Source: Spirometra erinaceieuropaei
Lineage: Eukaryota > Platyhelminthes > Cestoda > Diphyllobothriidea > Diphyllobothriidae
NCBI GenBank assembly: GCA_902702965.1
Contig: CACRXP010000315.1
Location: 586,605 to 650,604, forward strand
Direction of reading: 5' to 3'
DNA: 64,000 nucleotides
Shown here one piece after another: positions 45,602 through 56,999 of this stretch. Numbering within the stretch: position 1 is the first letter of the stretch; each line of letters starts with the position of its first letter. The position numbers and the translations under genes were made by a program. The notes under the pieces are model-generated. The model worked only from the letters and a program-made list of their open reading frames with translations. It did not search any database and was not told where the DNA came from.

Positions 45602-45834
45602 GGACACCGGATTGCAAGAATGACGGCACAGACATGCAGCACCTACTGCGGCGTATTTCGTCACCACGTTTAAATATTTACCATCAGAGAGACACATTCA
45701 CGCGTTTCGCAGTAGACCTATATAAAGTTCGGTACATAGATGACTGTAACCCTAAGGACCTTCATTCTATCCTGGATATGATCATCACCTGTAATGTTCA
45801 CTTTGGAGCTGTTGCATATCATTTGGAGCTTCGG
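45602..45834 (+). CDS. Unknown gene, copy 2, exon A
   Basis: 233 bp, preceded by CTTCCTTGCAG and followed by GTATGT. It reads DCKNDGTDMQHLLRRISS, then DTFTRFAVDLYK and IDDCNPKDLHSILDM, ending LELR. The exon itself is intact. It shares exact length and phase with copies 1 and 3. Confidence 0.6.
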
Positions 45835-46162
45835 GTATGTTTGCTAATAAAACTTGTTTGCCTGTTCAATAGAAATTGTTTTTGAATCGCAAATACAAAC
45901 GAAAATTAGGATGAAATTGTTTTAAGTCATTTAGTTAGAATGCAATGGGCAAATAAGAAACTAATTCCCTAGAACTTCCCATGTCATTTTCGGCCACATT
46001 CCTGTTATCTTTAGTTTGATATGCATTTAGGAGGTTGTTGATGATAACATGCACCCCTCAATAATTTGCTTTCCATATTTATTGTTCTCTCTTTTTGCGA
46101 TGTTTTCCTATTTTTATCCCTGACATTATTGTGATGCTGAGGCTTTTGCTCTATCACAACAG

Positions 46163-46540
46163 AGAATAAATGAAGAAACTAATCAAACAATCGTCGAGCA
46201 ATATCTGCAATTCAACTTAGGGCAAATGAATGCCGTGGCTACATTTGAGCGTCGTAGAGAACGCGGTTGGACGTACGACGTATCTCGGCTGCGACTTCTT
46301 GGCTTCATTTTCGACGATCTGGAAACGGCCGTGCAAATTGCACTTGCAAACAGAAATGGGAATTCATTGACCTTATGGGCCAACGAATCGATATCCAGAT
46401 TGTCCGTGTATACAAAAAAGTCATTTGAACTTAGCCAGTTACCCAGCTGTGCCTTCAAATAGCTGAGAGGCCGTGTTTCACGAAAAAAACAATTTGTCCT
46501 GTTTGAAAACACGGAAATAATTTCGGACATGTTGTGCAAA
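46163..46540 (+). pseudogene. Unknown gene, copy 2, exon B with premature stop
   Basis: It opens after CTATCACAACAG with RINEETNQTIVEQYLQ and continues through NAVATFERRRERGWTYDVSR and LWANESISRLSVYTKKSF. The codon aligned with TCG (Ser) in copies 1 and 3 is TAG here (46460-46462). Beyond it an extra A in a run of A shifts the frame, so the last ~20 residues are lost. Most of the exon is otherwise well kept, so the loss is recent. Confidence 0.65.
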
Positions 46541-47639
46541 ATGGAGTATCAATGAGTAGGATACTATACTTGCTGAGTTTCTTATGCTTCCCGGGGTGTC
46601 TTTAATATTAAAAAGCAAAAGTCAATTAGTTGGTTGTGTTAGGTTTTCTAAGCACTTTATAAAAGGACTTGTTTGATTTTGTGGCCAGGATGCACGGAAT
46701 GCCCTAATTTGGACGTGAATTTTGTGGGCAATGTTGTATAGGTAAATATACTCCACCACATAAACCACCACTACTTTGCGATCAGTAGTGATTTCAGTAG
46801 GCTGAAGCCTGACGAGTTGCTTAGGAGAGCAACGAATTCAGTGTTGCTGCCCGTTCAACGTTGGATTTGAATATCGAATGCAGACATAAGGCGAGTGTGT
46901 CAAACAATTGGCCTTCCAGACACCTAAGATTCGAAGATGGTTTGAAGATTGTGTTGAGAGAAGCTGGTCGTACACCAGCACTAGTTGATTAGTGCCAGAA
47001 AAACGTTCTCCTTCCGATGTTACCGATTTCGAACAACGTCTGTCCAATCATTCGACTGAGGATAAGCACGGTGGGCTAGCAAGTATTAAAAAAGAACCTA
47101 ACAGACAGTCGCGTATCATATGTGGTTTATAATTGTAATATATATTATAGTAGAAGTAGTATCATGAGGCTTGAGGGCATGAATGTTCATGCCCTTAATG
47201 CCCCTAAAAGTGGGGGTGGAAAGAGCTGGATGAAAGTGGTCATTCCAGTCTTTCTTTACTTTGTCAGCGAACTCCTTTTTGTTTATACGCGCATATGTCC
47301 ACTTAAGGATGGGCGCACACCGATCCATTGACTTTCAAAGGCAAGCAAGTTTCGTATGGGTCAGGTTGAAAGCCTCTGCATCTGCTATGTCATGAATCAG
47401 CAAGCCGTGACCCTGGCAGCTTGATGTGAGCTTGCGGTATTCTGACACTTGGTTCCCTGCCAGTGAATGCGCTTGCGCTCCCGCTGGCTATATACGGGTC
47501 ATGTGTAGGATTGCCCACTGACTCGCACCATCATCTACTCCTTCTGACCCGTTATTGCAGTTGGTTAGAATCCTCATCATGTGTGTTCACTTTATAGACC
47601 AGCGGGTGTGGTGGAACGCCTGAGTGCAGGATCGGCCGT

Positions 47640-47712
47640 TCCAGTCACCTGCGCCCTCTCACGCCTGCCGCATTCTTGACTGTATGTCTTGACACCGGGT
47701 TAAGACGGGGAG
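47640..47712 (-). repeat. Repeat family E, fragment 9
   Basis: Minus strand: CTCCCCGTCTTAACCCGGTG and GAGAGGGCGCAGGTGACTGG. Only the middle of the family is present. Confidence 0.5.
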
Positions 47713-47734
47713 GAGGAGGAGGAGAAGAGGCTGA

Positions 47735-48150
47735 GGTGGTTTTAAAACCAATCATTATGCATTATAATTCCATCACAATTCATCTACGTCAGGACGCCGG
47801 CTTTCGAACGAACTTCTGTTCAGCTACATGTAGAAACTATACGTTGTAAAAAATGACTTCTTATATATCTTGCATTTTAATCATTGATTTACGATGCCCT
47901 CTGAAATTCAATTATATTTCATGGAAAACATGCATAAAAATATTCATTCTTGTACTCATTCGGTAGGAAACTCCGTCATCCAAATTATGCATTTCCAAAC
48001 AAAGACTATAAGTTTGTTTTCAAAACGTTCTAATTTTGAGATTTGTTAATGCTGTGAAATGGCCGTTCATAAAGCGTCCTGTAAATGCATTTACTAGATT
48101 TGCTTTTAAAGTTAACGATATGGCTTAAATCTACTGCTAAATTCACAATT
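47735..48150. repeat. Solo arm and core of the foldback element
   Basis: It aligns with 9742-10150: CGCCGGCTTTCGAA, TGCATAAAAATATTCATTCTT, CTCATTCGGTAG, TAAAGTTAACxATxTGGCT. The terminus and the opposite arm are missing. Confidence 0.65.
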
Positions 48151-48169
48151 ATATTTGCTTGTTTTCTAT

Positions 48170-48600
48170 TCATATTAAGCAATGAATAGGAAATCGCCGT
48201 AATCCATTTTCACAGAATACTTAATATTTCTTTCCACCATTGCGGATCGCTTGTTACTTAATCCGCAAATATGCCTGTTTCAGGGACGGGGTCGAGTGTT
48301 ACTAAAGAGGGAAACAAACTGCAATTAGCCGGAAATGCACTAAACCGCTAAAGGCGAATTTTACAAGTACTGAGTGCTTGCTTCTAGAAACTGCTTCAGG
48401 CTGGTAAACAAAATGTAGATCAAAACCTACGTTGGTGATTATTAGCATAATCGGCACTCTGCCTTGCTGAGGTCAAGTCAAAACGTCATTTGATAGACAA
48501 GGGTTGCTGAAAAGGTAAGGTGAGAACATTGGGCTAACTAAACCTTTGCATGAGCTGAAGCCCCTTCGGTAAATGCCACTCAGTTGAGGTCAATATCAGT
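48170..48600 (+). repeat. Segment A, partial copy 2
   Basis: Only the right third of segment A, matching 35975-36400. The hammerhead-bearing part is absent. Confidence 0.7.
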
Positions 48601-48603
48601 TGA

Positions 48604-48958
48604 ATGAACAATCGACCGACGATGTCCATCGTGTGCGCAACAGCGGGATGGGAGTAGGGACGGTGACTGACGTGTGAGATAGTTTATAGTGATGGCAGAC
48701 TTGCGTGGCATCTACAGCACTCTCTCTTACTCCTCATCTATCATTTGGATCCACTGTCAAGTGAGGGAGAGAGAGAGTCAAGAAGACCGGAGACGGGAGA
48801 GGGCGCTGGCGGCTGGCGCAACGTAGACCTCCACCAATGCAAGCGATCTAACCCCACCCCCGCCCTGATCTCCAACGCACACTGTCCAGAAATGCATGCA
48901 CCAAATTTAGGCACCTCGGATCTAGCCCCTGTGTTGTTCCAGCGCATCTACCGGGAAA
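48604..48958 (+). repeat. Repeat family E, copy 10 (segment B)
   Basis: Equivalent to 36424-36750, with a GA-rich stretch (GAGGGAGAGAGAGAGTCAAG) at 48763. Confidence 0.75.
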
Positions 48959-49009
48959 AAGTGAACAACGTGTGGGTTTAATGACATCGCCTCATTCTTA
49001 CGACCCCTT

Positions 49010-50345
49010 TAAAGGTGAAAGTTTGCATACGTCACCAGTTTTTGATTTCCGCAAGAAACCCGAGCCCTACCCCAATAATGACTGTCACTACTAATAAACC
49101 ACCAACCACGTACACGAATATTTGTAACTGAAAATATTTTACTGTATGTTCTGCACACAGTCCTGTTTGTGTTTACCCGGCTTATAAAGTCTTCTCAGTG
49201 AATATGCAGTCCTGACATGAGGAGGATATGTGCTTCATATTTATACCTGAAAATGATAATTTCATCCCAGAAAACCTAAGCGGCATTCGACACTATTCTG
49301 CGGTCTTGATCGGTTTCAGCATTAAATAAACGTGGTTGGTGTACACTGCATACAATTCCATGCTTTAATGATAAACAAAGCCCCACGTAGCAGTACGGAT
49401 TGACTTCTCTTAGTCGTGATCAACTGATATAATGTGGGTGAAGATTAGTCTCATTTTAACACATATGCAGGGTGGGAAGTAAAAAAAATTGGAGAAATAT
49501 TCGTGATTTGGTTGGAGGGAGTCTAATTCCAGTTTGTTCTCTCCCACTTGGCGCGTGACCGTACCTTTTGTTTGCATTGGGACATGACAACTGTTGGCCC
49601 ATCGGAGACCTGTTATGCTACATTCGAATGTCCACGCAATCTCACATGATCTGAATATTGTCTGATAATTCCCTGGCACTAGGTGACTGGTTACCTATGT
49701 GGCATCCGTCCATCTGGTATATAATACCGACGGGACCTGACCAATTAATTCTTATTGTATGAGCATTTCCCACTCCCAGTGCCATTATTTTCCGATACAC
49801 TTTATTCAAACGCTCATTCGCTAACGGGCACAGATTGCTTCATAATAGTGACTCGTCCTTGCATTGTGGAGGTAGAAGCAGGCGAGCATTGAAAAGACCT
49901 CAAAAATGTGTGCCTAGAAAGTGATATGCTATGATCTCGTCCCCAGCTTTTATCAAATTCCCTCATTGCGTCTGCATATAACATTAATCAAACGGAAGTG
50001 CTTTCGTTCTACAATTTATTTCACAGTTGCTATTGATTTATCAAATATCTTCATACAGCTATTTTTTTCAGCATATACGTTTTCATGCAGTATATGCTAG
50101 ACTTACTCAATTAAATCCATAATGCCGGCCGGGAAAAGAACCAAGTACGTGTCGGTAAGTGAAATTGCGGTGTATGCGACCAGGCCTTCATCCAAGTAGA
50201 GTCTATTCAGCATGAACGGTTGTAGTGCCTACATGCCCAAACGCCAGAAATGGAAAATTACCTGTGTTTTTCGAGTGTGGTAGTGAGTGTTAGACAAAGC
50301 AAATGAACTACTTAGGTATAAAACATTGGTCACCATAAACAAATG
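49010..50345 (+). repeat. Segment C, copy 2
   Basis: It aligns with 36825-38130 and then breaks off into the next segment A copy near 50350, skipping the rest of C and all of D. Confidence 0.75.
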
Positions 50346-50367
50346 CATTCACCAGCAATTTGATAAA

Positions 50368-51905
50368 CACTCATTGAAGAACATTCAAAAAATCAGGAGA
50401 AGACACTTTTCGAAGAAGTAATTTAATTCAAGTCTGTACTTTAGGATGACATGCTCTAATTCTTGTTTACACGAAAAAGTGTTAGGAACAGCTCACCGTA
50501 TATGACCCTTTCGTCCGAATGCAAGTCGTTTTGTGAATCGACATTTTATGTAGAAATCACTTACGACTGTTAACGTCATCCGACTATAAATTCTTTCAAG
50601 CCACTCGTTCTTTATAATTTAAAGACAATAGGTATGTTTGGCATGTATATTCAGCCTAATAGAACACTTTTGCTTTACTAGGCGATTTGAGATTTTGTGT
50701 CTTGCAGAGAAGATTCACAATCTAGGGGTCAATTTTATAGTGTTCGCACTAAAATAAAAAGGATTCTCACGCGTTTGGTAAGTAAACAAACAGTCAACTA
50801 ACGGTGGATTTTGTCGAGGCCTATTATTGCGTAAAAAAGAATGCAGGCGCGAAATAACAATCTTTGCAATAAGTTCTGGGAGCATGCATTGACACAGACA
50901 GCAGCGGGTCTCATTGCCAACTTGCTCTTGTAATTCCTCAATAGCATTTTAAATTTATTGAACTTATTTTTCGAATAACTTAGTTTGCTGTCGTATGGAT
51001 GCTTCTTAGTGCTTGTTTTGAATATAAGAAATTAAAAAGATTAACAAAACCCGCATCTGTTGTCCAAACAGGAAACAAGGCAACTATCCAAACCAAATAT
51101 CATCAGGCGGGAACTCAGGGCTCAACAATAGCATTAACTATGGCGACCCGTATCCGCCATTGTTTCTGATGATTAAATCAAGCGTGGATCCAAAACGTCC
51201 GTCGAATAGTGCTCTTTTCCAGCGATCGCTTTTACCTCTCATTAATTAACTATACTGAAAGATGGGCCTGTTGTGCACATTAGAGACGGCGGTACAACTG
51301 CCGCTCCCTTAGCTGGGAGACGTGTCCCGGATATTAGTGACCCGTGTCTCGCGGTCACAAAGCCAAAATATCGGTGACGCTAATCTGTTCCACGTCCCTT
51401 GCAGCAGATAAACGCAATGAGCAGTAAGAAAAGCTGATAGCACCGTATACATAATGTCTATAATATTGAACAATGACTAGGAGGTTGCCGTCTTCCATTT
51501 TACAACGGATATTTAAGAGTTACTTCAACCATTATGGATGGCGTGCTACTTATCCCGCGAGTATGCCTGTTTCAGGGGCTAAGTCAGATATAAATAAAGA
51601 GGAAAAGAACGTACAATTAGCTGGAAATTGACTGGAACGCTACGGACAATGTCTACCAGAGCAGAAGGCCTGCTTATAGAAACTGTTTCTGACTGGTAAA
51701 TAAAATGTAGGTCAAAAGCCACAGAGGCGACATCGTGCATAATCGACATTCTGGCTATCTGAGGTCAAGTCACAACGCCATTTGATAGACAAGGGTTGCT
51801 GAAAAGTTAAGGTGAGAATCTCGGAGTAAACCCTGATGCTCTAACTAAAGATTTGCGTTAACTGAAGCCTCTTTGTTAGATGTCACTCGGTTGAGGCCAA
51901 CCTCT
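50368..51905 (+). repeat. Segment A, copy 3
   Basis: Full-length partner of 34912-36400. It has a ~50 bp insertion near 50950-51000 (TTATTGAACTTATTTTTCGA) that copy 1 lacks. Confidence 0.8.
51158..51211 (+). ncRNA. Decayed hammerhead paralogue
   Basis: Same place in segment A as 35667-35720. Helix I and the GTC triplet are unchanged and CTGATGA is kept. Helix II is lost (TTAAATC against GGATCC) and GAAAC has become AAAAC. A changed catalytic G predicts no activity. Confidence 0.55.
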
Positions 51906-51912
51906 GTTAACT

Positions 51913-52222
51913 GAAAAATCGAGCGACAAGGTCCATAGTGTGCACCATTACAGGGTGAGAGTAGGGACGGTGAGTGACGTGGGAGTGAGCTTATAGTGAT
52001 AACAGGCTTTGGGGCATCTACAGCACTATCTCCTCCTCCTCATGGGAGGAGACCGGAGACGGGAGAGGGCGCCGGCGGCTGGCACGACGTAGACCGCCAC
52101 CAACGCGTGCCACCACCACCCCATACCCGCCCTGATCTCCAACACACACTGCCCAGAAGTACAAGCACCTCCGATTTCGCCCCTGTGTTGTTCCAGCGCA
52201 TCTACCGCGTGAATCCTCTTCA
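51913..52222 (+). repeat. Repeat family E, copy 11 (segment B)
   Basis: Equivalent to 36424 and 48604, with a short deletion in the middle (CTCATGGGAGGAGACCGGAG). Confidence 0.75.
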
Positions 52223-52269
52223 GGGGAAAAATGCCAACAACGAGTGACGTCGAGAAGATCGCTCAATTT

Positions 52270-52800
52270 TTACGACCGCTTTAAAGTGCAAAAATTGCAT
52301 ACGTCAGCATTGTTTGATTTTCGCATGAAACCCGTACCCTGCCACAATAATTACTGTCACTACTAATAACCCGTGAAGCTCAAATACGCATGGTTTGCAT
52401 TCACTACATATAATCCCATGTCATAATAATAAACAGTGCTACGCTTAGCAGCACGGATTGATTTCTCATAGTCATTACCTACTGATTCCATATGAGTGGG
52501 AGTAAGTCCCATTTTAACACATCTGCAGGGTAATAAGTAAGAAATGTGGAGAACTATGCGTGATTTGTTTGGAGGAAGGTTAATCGCGGTTTGCTCTCTC
52601 CCACTAGGCGTGTGATTATACCACTCGTTTGTATTTGTACTATGACGACTATTGGCCTATCAGAGATTCCTACGCGAGCACAGACCCGTTATGTTAAGTT
52701 CGAATGTCCACGCAAACTCGCACCCATCTGGTACTTAATACCAACGAGACTCGGGCGATTTATTTTAACTGTTTCAGCATTCTTACGTCCCGCAGAATAT
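52270..52800 (+). repeat. Segment C, copy 3, left part
   Basis: It has the AAACCCGTxCCxxGCCACAA phrase but lacks about 250 bp present in copies 1 and 2. It stops at the family H insertion. Confidence 0.7.
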
Positions 52801-52859
52801 ATTTTAGATCAATTAGAATAAATTCCTTACTCAGTTACCTTTTTAAGAAGTGCTTTATT

Positions 52860-53680
52860 ACTGCATACCGTTGACGGATGACTGCGCAAATTGCACTTTT
52901 GCACGGTGAAGCCAAGCATTTATTTGACACTCTTGGCCGTTTCTCTCATATTCCTAAGCAATATTTTTCAATCTACCACAAACTTAAGGACATGCCTTCT
53001 TCTATATATTGAGGTCATTTGCACTGTTTTTGCTCGCCTTTAGACCCCGTTCTTCGATTATGAATGCACTGCAGAGCGCCCATATAGGTACTGATCTTTA
53101 GCTATTGATGTTTCGGTCGTTCTATTTTTGAGTAAGTTATTCACAGAAACTAAACAACGCGACAAGTAATGCTTCATAGGTTCCAAACCGAAAATTACAA
53201 TTCGGTGGGGATCATGTATGTGGCATCAGGTAGAATTGTCCAAACGACAAAGCAATTTTAGTCCATTTAAACGAAGAAGTCCCTATCTGCGTTATCACTG
53301 CACTTTAGGGCACCTAATCACATAGATCTGTTAAACTGACATTTAGAAATTGATAGCTTCAGATTTTTTTAAAACAGCCTATGTGTTAGCAGGTTGATTA
53401 CCAAGGTTAACGTCGGACATAAGATAAATTTCTATGTTCGGCTGATTCTGTTTATTAAGACTCTTGCTGCCAAATTGCTATCCTTTCAGTGTAAAAGTCG
53501 CTTATATGCGTAACCGGAGTCTAGTACATGTATTAGTACAGGAAATTGCACGAATATATTTTAACGTCCATTTTCGCCACAATATACTTATAGTTTATTT
53601 GATGTAATTGTGTAAACACAATTTATGCATAAGAAAAAGACATTTCATTGAGGGATGTGGATGAGCGAACAAAATGCGTA
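52860..53680 (+). repeat. Repeat family H, copy between halves of segment C
   Basis: Shares GGTGAAGCCAAG, ATATTGAGG-CATTTxCAxT, the CGACAAGTAATG phrase and GTCCATTTTCGCCACAATAT with other copies. It splits segment C here, which supports family H being mobile. Confidence 0.6.
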
Positions 53681-53744
53681 ACGTTAAATACGTCCAATAT
53701 TTATTGCATTAGTTTCCTTTATTAGCTTTCATGAGATAGTCACG

Positions 53745-54420
53745 TACTGTTTACTTCATATTTATACCTGAATATGATACTTTTATCCCAGACAAAAACT
53801 AAGCGGCATTCTGAACTGTTCCGTATTTTTGATCGGTTTCAGAAGCTAATAAACGGGGTTGGCGGGCAGTGAAAAGACCTCAGAAATCTGCAACTAAAAT
53901 GCCTTATAACATGGTCTGGTCTCCCGTGTTTTTCGTGTGTGCTAGTGACTGCTACGCAATACAAATGGACTACATAGATTCAAATCATTGGTCACTATAA
54001 ATATATACACTCTTTAGTGCTGTAGCATAAAATCTCTATTTATGCAAAATTGGCGGAATCCGACTGTGTCGTATGGCATTAGCAGAACTAGCGAACACTC
54101 ACTAGGCATTCCTTTTACAGATCAGATACTGAACAATTTCCAATTAATAGTGCTGCTGCACATTTTTTGGGATCGCATGGTTTCCTACTGCATATTGCGC
54201 CGTGTTACATCTATGGTATCAATACACATTAGGAGGAGCCCATTGTATAAATATGATTTTAGTATGTTTCCACATAATTTAAACCACACCGACACTTACC
54301 TTAGTGGGGTTTCGACCCGAAGACTCATATTGTCTTCTCCCTGTTAAAGGTCCTTCTGTGCCAAAGTGCTGCTGTGTGCGTATGTTCATATGAAGAAAAT
54401 CCGTCCCTCTTCCTGTGGGT
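53745..54420 (+). repeat. Segment C, copy 3, right part
   Basis: Resumes at TATTTATACCTGAATATGATAC and aligns with 37065-37180 and then 38040-38515. A fragment at 53725 (TTTCATGAGATAGTCACGTACTGT in two pieces) is a foldback element terminus. Confidence 0.65.
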
Positions 54421-54482
54421 ATCCCATATTAACAAATGGACAGAACATAAGTCATTTGACCCAATTGTGAAAAGTTATGCAT

Positions 54483-54562
54483 CGTCGGTGGGATTCGAAA
54501 TCTCGACAGAATGGGCAAGGCTTGAGTACAGCCAACGCTTTAACTACCCGATCTACGAGGCG
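54483..54562 (-). mobile_element. tRNA-derived SINE head, family d, copy 3
   Basis: Minus strand: CGTAGATCGGGTAGTTAAAG as A box and GATTTCGAATCCCACCGACG as B box. It is the best-preserved minus-strand copy of this family. Confidence 0.6.
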
Positions 54563-54784
54563 TCATCTAAAGCCATAAATTTAATTTCATTTTTGACCAC
54601 GTTAACCGCCCAACCTATTTCAGCGTATGTAACCCCACAATTGTGATACAGTAAGCCAAATGTCCAAGTGGAATTTTCTGCACAATGAATCCAGAATCCA
54701 CCAGTTGACCACCAGGCCCAATTTATTCCTTGTTTTTTGGCAGACTTTGAAAAATTAACTTCACTCGAATGTGGAATTCTTGGC

Positions 54785-54870
54785 AACCACGATGGACTTC
54801 GATACCACAAAAGCTAAAGAAATACTTGAATACAAATAACGCGTAAAACGGATGAGCAACGAAGCCCTAC
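54785..54870 (-). mobile_element. tRNA-derived SINE head, family d, copy 4
   Basis: Partner of 38876-38960 in the other D segment. B box eroded. Confidence 0.45.
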
Positions 54871-55391
54871 CGGGATTCGTTATTTTTTACTTAATGAGCT
54901 AAAAGAGACTAAGCCAACATATAAATAGCGAACGATATTACTCAAGGCAAATATAGGAAGCGAACTGATTGTCTCTAACATTGTTTTACACCAGAAAGTA
55001 AACTATTCCTTTAACTCTCCACAGATAGGCTTTGTACAGTTGAAGAAAATTCTCACATTGTTGCTTTTTAATTTCCTTAGAAATTAACATTTAAATTTGT
55101 GTAGATGAGCTTATGCCAATTCATATATACACAGACAAAAATTTGATGAAGGGATATTTGGGTCGAATTCCGTCAGCCACATTGGGATAACCGGATAATA
55201 TTCATTAGCTGTAGACAGGCAGGCAGACAGTAATATGGTTTAGCATTAGAAGATGCCATACTAGCAGCTATGCCTTGTATCAGCAGAATATCGGCGAAAC
55301 ACGCGTGTCTGGGCTTTAAGCTATCACCTGTGCTGCCAGTATGATATCTTCCAACGTTATGGCCCTCACCTGAAACCATCCGACGGGCTGA

Positions 55392-55800
55392 AATCTATCA
55401 CGGTGTGCCTTATAAGGTTGCCCATTGGTGGGACAAATTGGTTCTCCTCGCGGGACGGAGAGTCGGACCGCAATGGGTTCCTCATGCTGTGGTCTTTATG
55501 GGATTGCTGATTAGTTTGGATTTGGATCGTCCTCATTTCTTTACTACAAGTCTGAGTGGATGTCACGCGTGGGTGGCACGCGCAAACGAGCAGCAATCTA
55601 TCACGATGCGCCAAAACCGGGGCTTGGAAGAATACCAATTAAGGGGACGAATTGGTTCTCCTCTCGGAGTAGAAAGTCGGACCGCAGTGGGTCCCTCATG
55701 CAGTGGTCTTTATGACACTTCTGATTAGTTTGGATTCAGGTCGTCCTCCATTTTTTTGCATAAAAATATGCGTGGGTGGCACGCGCAGACGAGCTGCAAA
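55392..55800. repeat. Tandem duplication, unit about 203-206 bp
   Basis: AATCTATCACG(G/A)TG(T/C)GCC recurs at 55392 and 55595. Both units contain AATTGGTTCTCCTC, GAGTxGGACCGCA-TGGGT and GTGGGTGGCACGCGCA in order. Identity is about 85 percent. A first few dozen bases of a third copy lie at 39476. Frames across it are not convincing. Confidence 0.75.
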
Positions 55801-55804
55801 GATT

Positions 55805-56640
55805 TGTCGGCCACTGCATCCGGGTGGCGCCTCCGGTCAGACTGAGTGCGGAAGATGCAGCGCAAGCCGTCATCCCCCAACATAAACCGGTCGATATGCA
55901 AGTCACTGTAGTTGCGACCACCATGCTGTGAGGCTTACCGTGGACACCGTCGAACTTGCGCCTCGAACTGCCAATTTTACATTAAACCTTTAAAAGCCCA
56001 CCTACGCTTACATGGAAGGCGTGCGAGTTATCATTCGTAATGCGGCAACTGGTCTTAGGAAGAGTAGTTTCCTGAGATGTCTTACATGCAATGGCGATAA
56101 AGGCATAGCTTATTGCTGGTCCTCGATTGACACAATCAACCGAACTATAGATCCACATCCCTTCTACCAGGCGCTGCGTTCAAGACTCGGGTCGGTCCAG
56201 ACAGGACCAGTAAGTCAAGCGAGCACAGGGGACCGGGAGTCGACGCTTACGGAGAAGAACGGAGTTGGGGGCCAGAGGTCATGTGACCAAAGCCGAATAC
56301 CGTCTCACAGATGTGCACGCGAAGCTAAACGCTACCCACATGAACAGCAAGGACCGATATGTCCACCGGCCGACGTGGGAGAGGCCAACCGGCACGTTGA
56401 TTTGACTACAATTACGCCGACCCCAAAGGGAACAAAGGTCGTGCAAGCCTGTCAGCAGTCAGTCCGGAGGGGTGGTCAAGGCAAGTCAGCGGCAAACAGG
56501 CAGGCCAAAGTCCGTGCGTCGAACACGGCTGTAATACGAGGCCGGCGGTAATACTGAACAAATCAAGACCGGCAGGAGCAACAAGAAGGTAAGGGGATAG
56601 GAGCATCGGAACGGATTTCAGCACTCACGACGTGCGCCTA
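55805..56640 (+). other. GC-rich stretch with an unrecognised 179-codon frame
   Basis: A frame starts with ATG at 56012 and runs to a stop at 56549-56551. The product would be Arg-, Gln- and Gly-rich (VRRGGQGKSAANRQAKVRAS) and resembles no family I know. No splice or poly(A) signals support it and it has no partner in the window. It may be a chance frame in GC-rich repeat DNA. Confidence 0.3.
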
Positions 56641-56862
56641 CGTGTCGCTACACCCCATCCTGTCGTGTCCTTCACTTGGTCCGAACGTTTGTATATTATG
56701 GCTGGTGTGGCACGGATTTCACAGATAGCTGGGAAGCCATATGCAGAGGAGCCGACGAACATACTTCCCACCTACGTTAGATTTATCGGTGATGTGGAGA
56801 GGTGGGGGAGTGCATGCGTTGGTGTGTGAAGTGTGTGTCGATTTGGTGACGCCTGTGGTGAA

Positions 56863-56970
56863 TTACCTCAGATTTTCGTGAGCGCGCATGCGGCTAAATT
56901 GGCGCATTATGTGAGTGAATGTGCGTGGACAGTGTGGACAGTGGAGGAGGATGCGGCGATTATATGTTGG
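56863..56970 (-). mobile_element. RTE-type LINE 3' remnant (last finger)
   Basis: Minus strand reads CPHCPRTFTHIMRQFSRMRA followed by HENLR and a stop. This is the last finger of the LINE tail at 28.8 kb, with one histidine replaced. Only about 110 bp are recognisable. Confidence 0.75.
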
Positions 56971-56999
56971 GGTACAGACCCTATTATAAACTGATCTAC

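Larger units (their letters stand above)
42200..47370 (+). repeat. Gene block copy 2
   Basis: It aligns almost throughout with 57528-63030: SINE-b head, SINE-c head, CAAATAATATCAAGCTTTT, family H, exons A and B, then CATATGTCCACTTAA-GATGGG and TTTCGTATGGGTCAGG at the right. Identity is roughly 75-80 percent. About 5.2 kb. Confidence 0.75.
54420..55390 (+). repeat. Segment D, copy 2
   Basis: Partner of 38516-39475 with the two SINE-d heads and the family P copy (55075-55345) in the same order. Confidence 0.75.

Noticed and set aside
45343..45642. 99-codon minus-strand frame upstream of exon A in block 2
   Set aside because: It overlaps exon A on the opposite strand, and no matching frame appears in block 3, so it is a chance frame in family H sequence.
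46795..46840. Second hammerhead-like core: CTGACGA, a perfect 6-bp helix II (GTTGCT/AGCAAC) and GAA; the paralogue at 62110 has CTGATGAG
   Set aside because: No A after GAA, no NUH cleavage triplet and no helix I or III can be drawn. The sister copies at 32900 and 62110 do not keep the pairing.
56012..56551. 179-codon frame as a confident gene
   Set aside because: No known motif, no splice or poly(A) support, biased Arg/Gln/Gly composition in GC-rich DNA; kept only as a low-confidence note.
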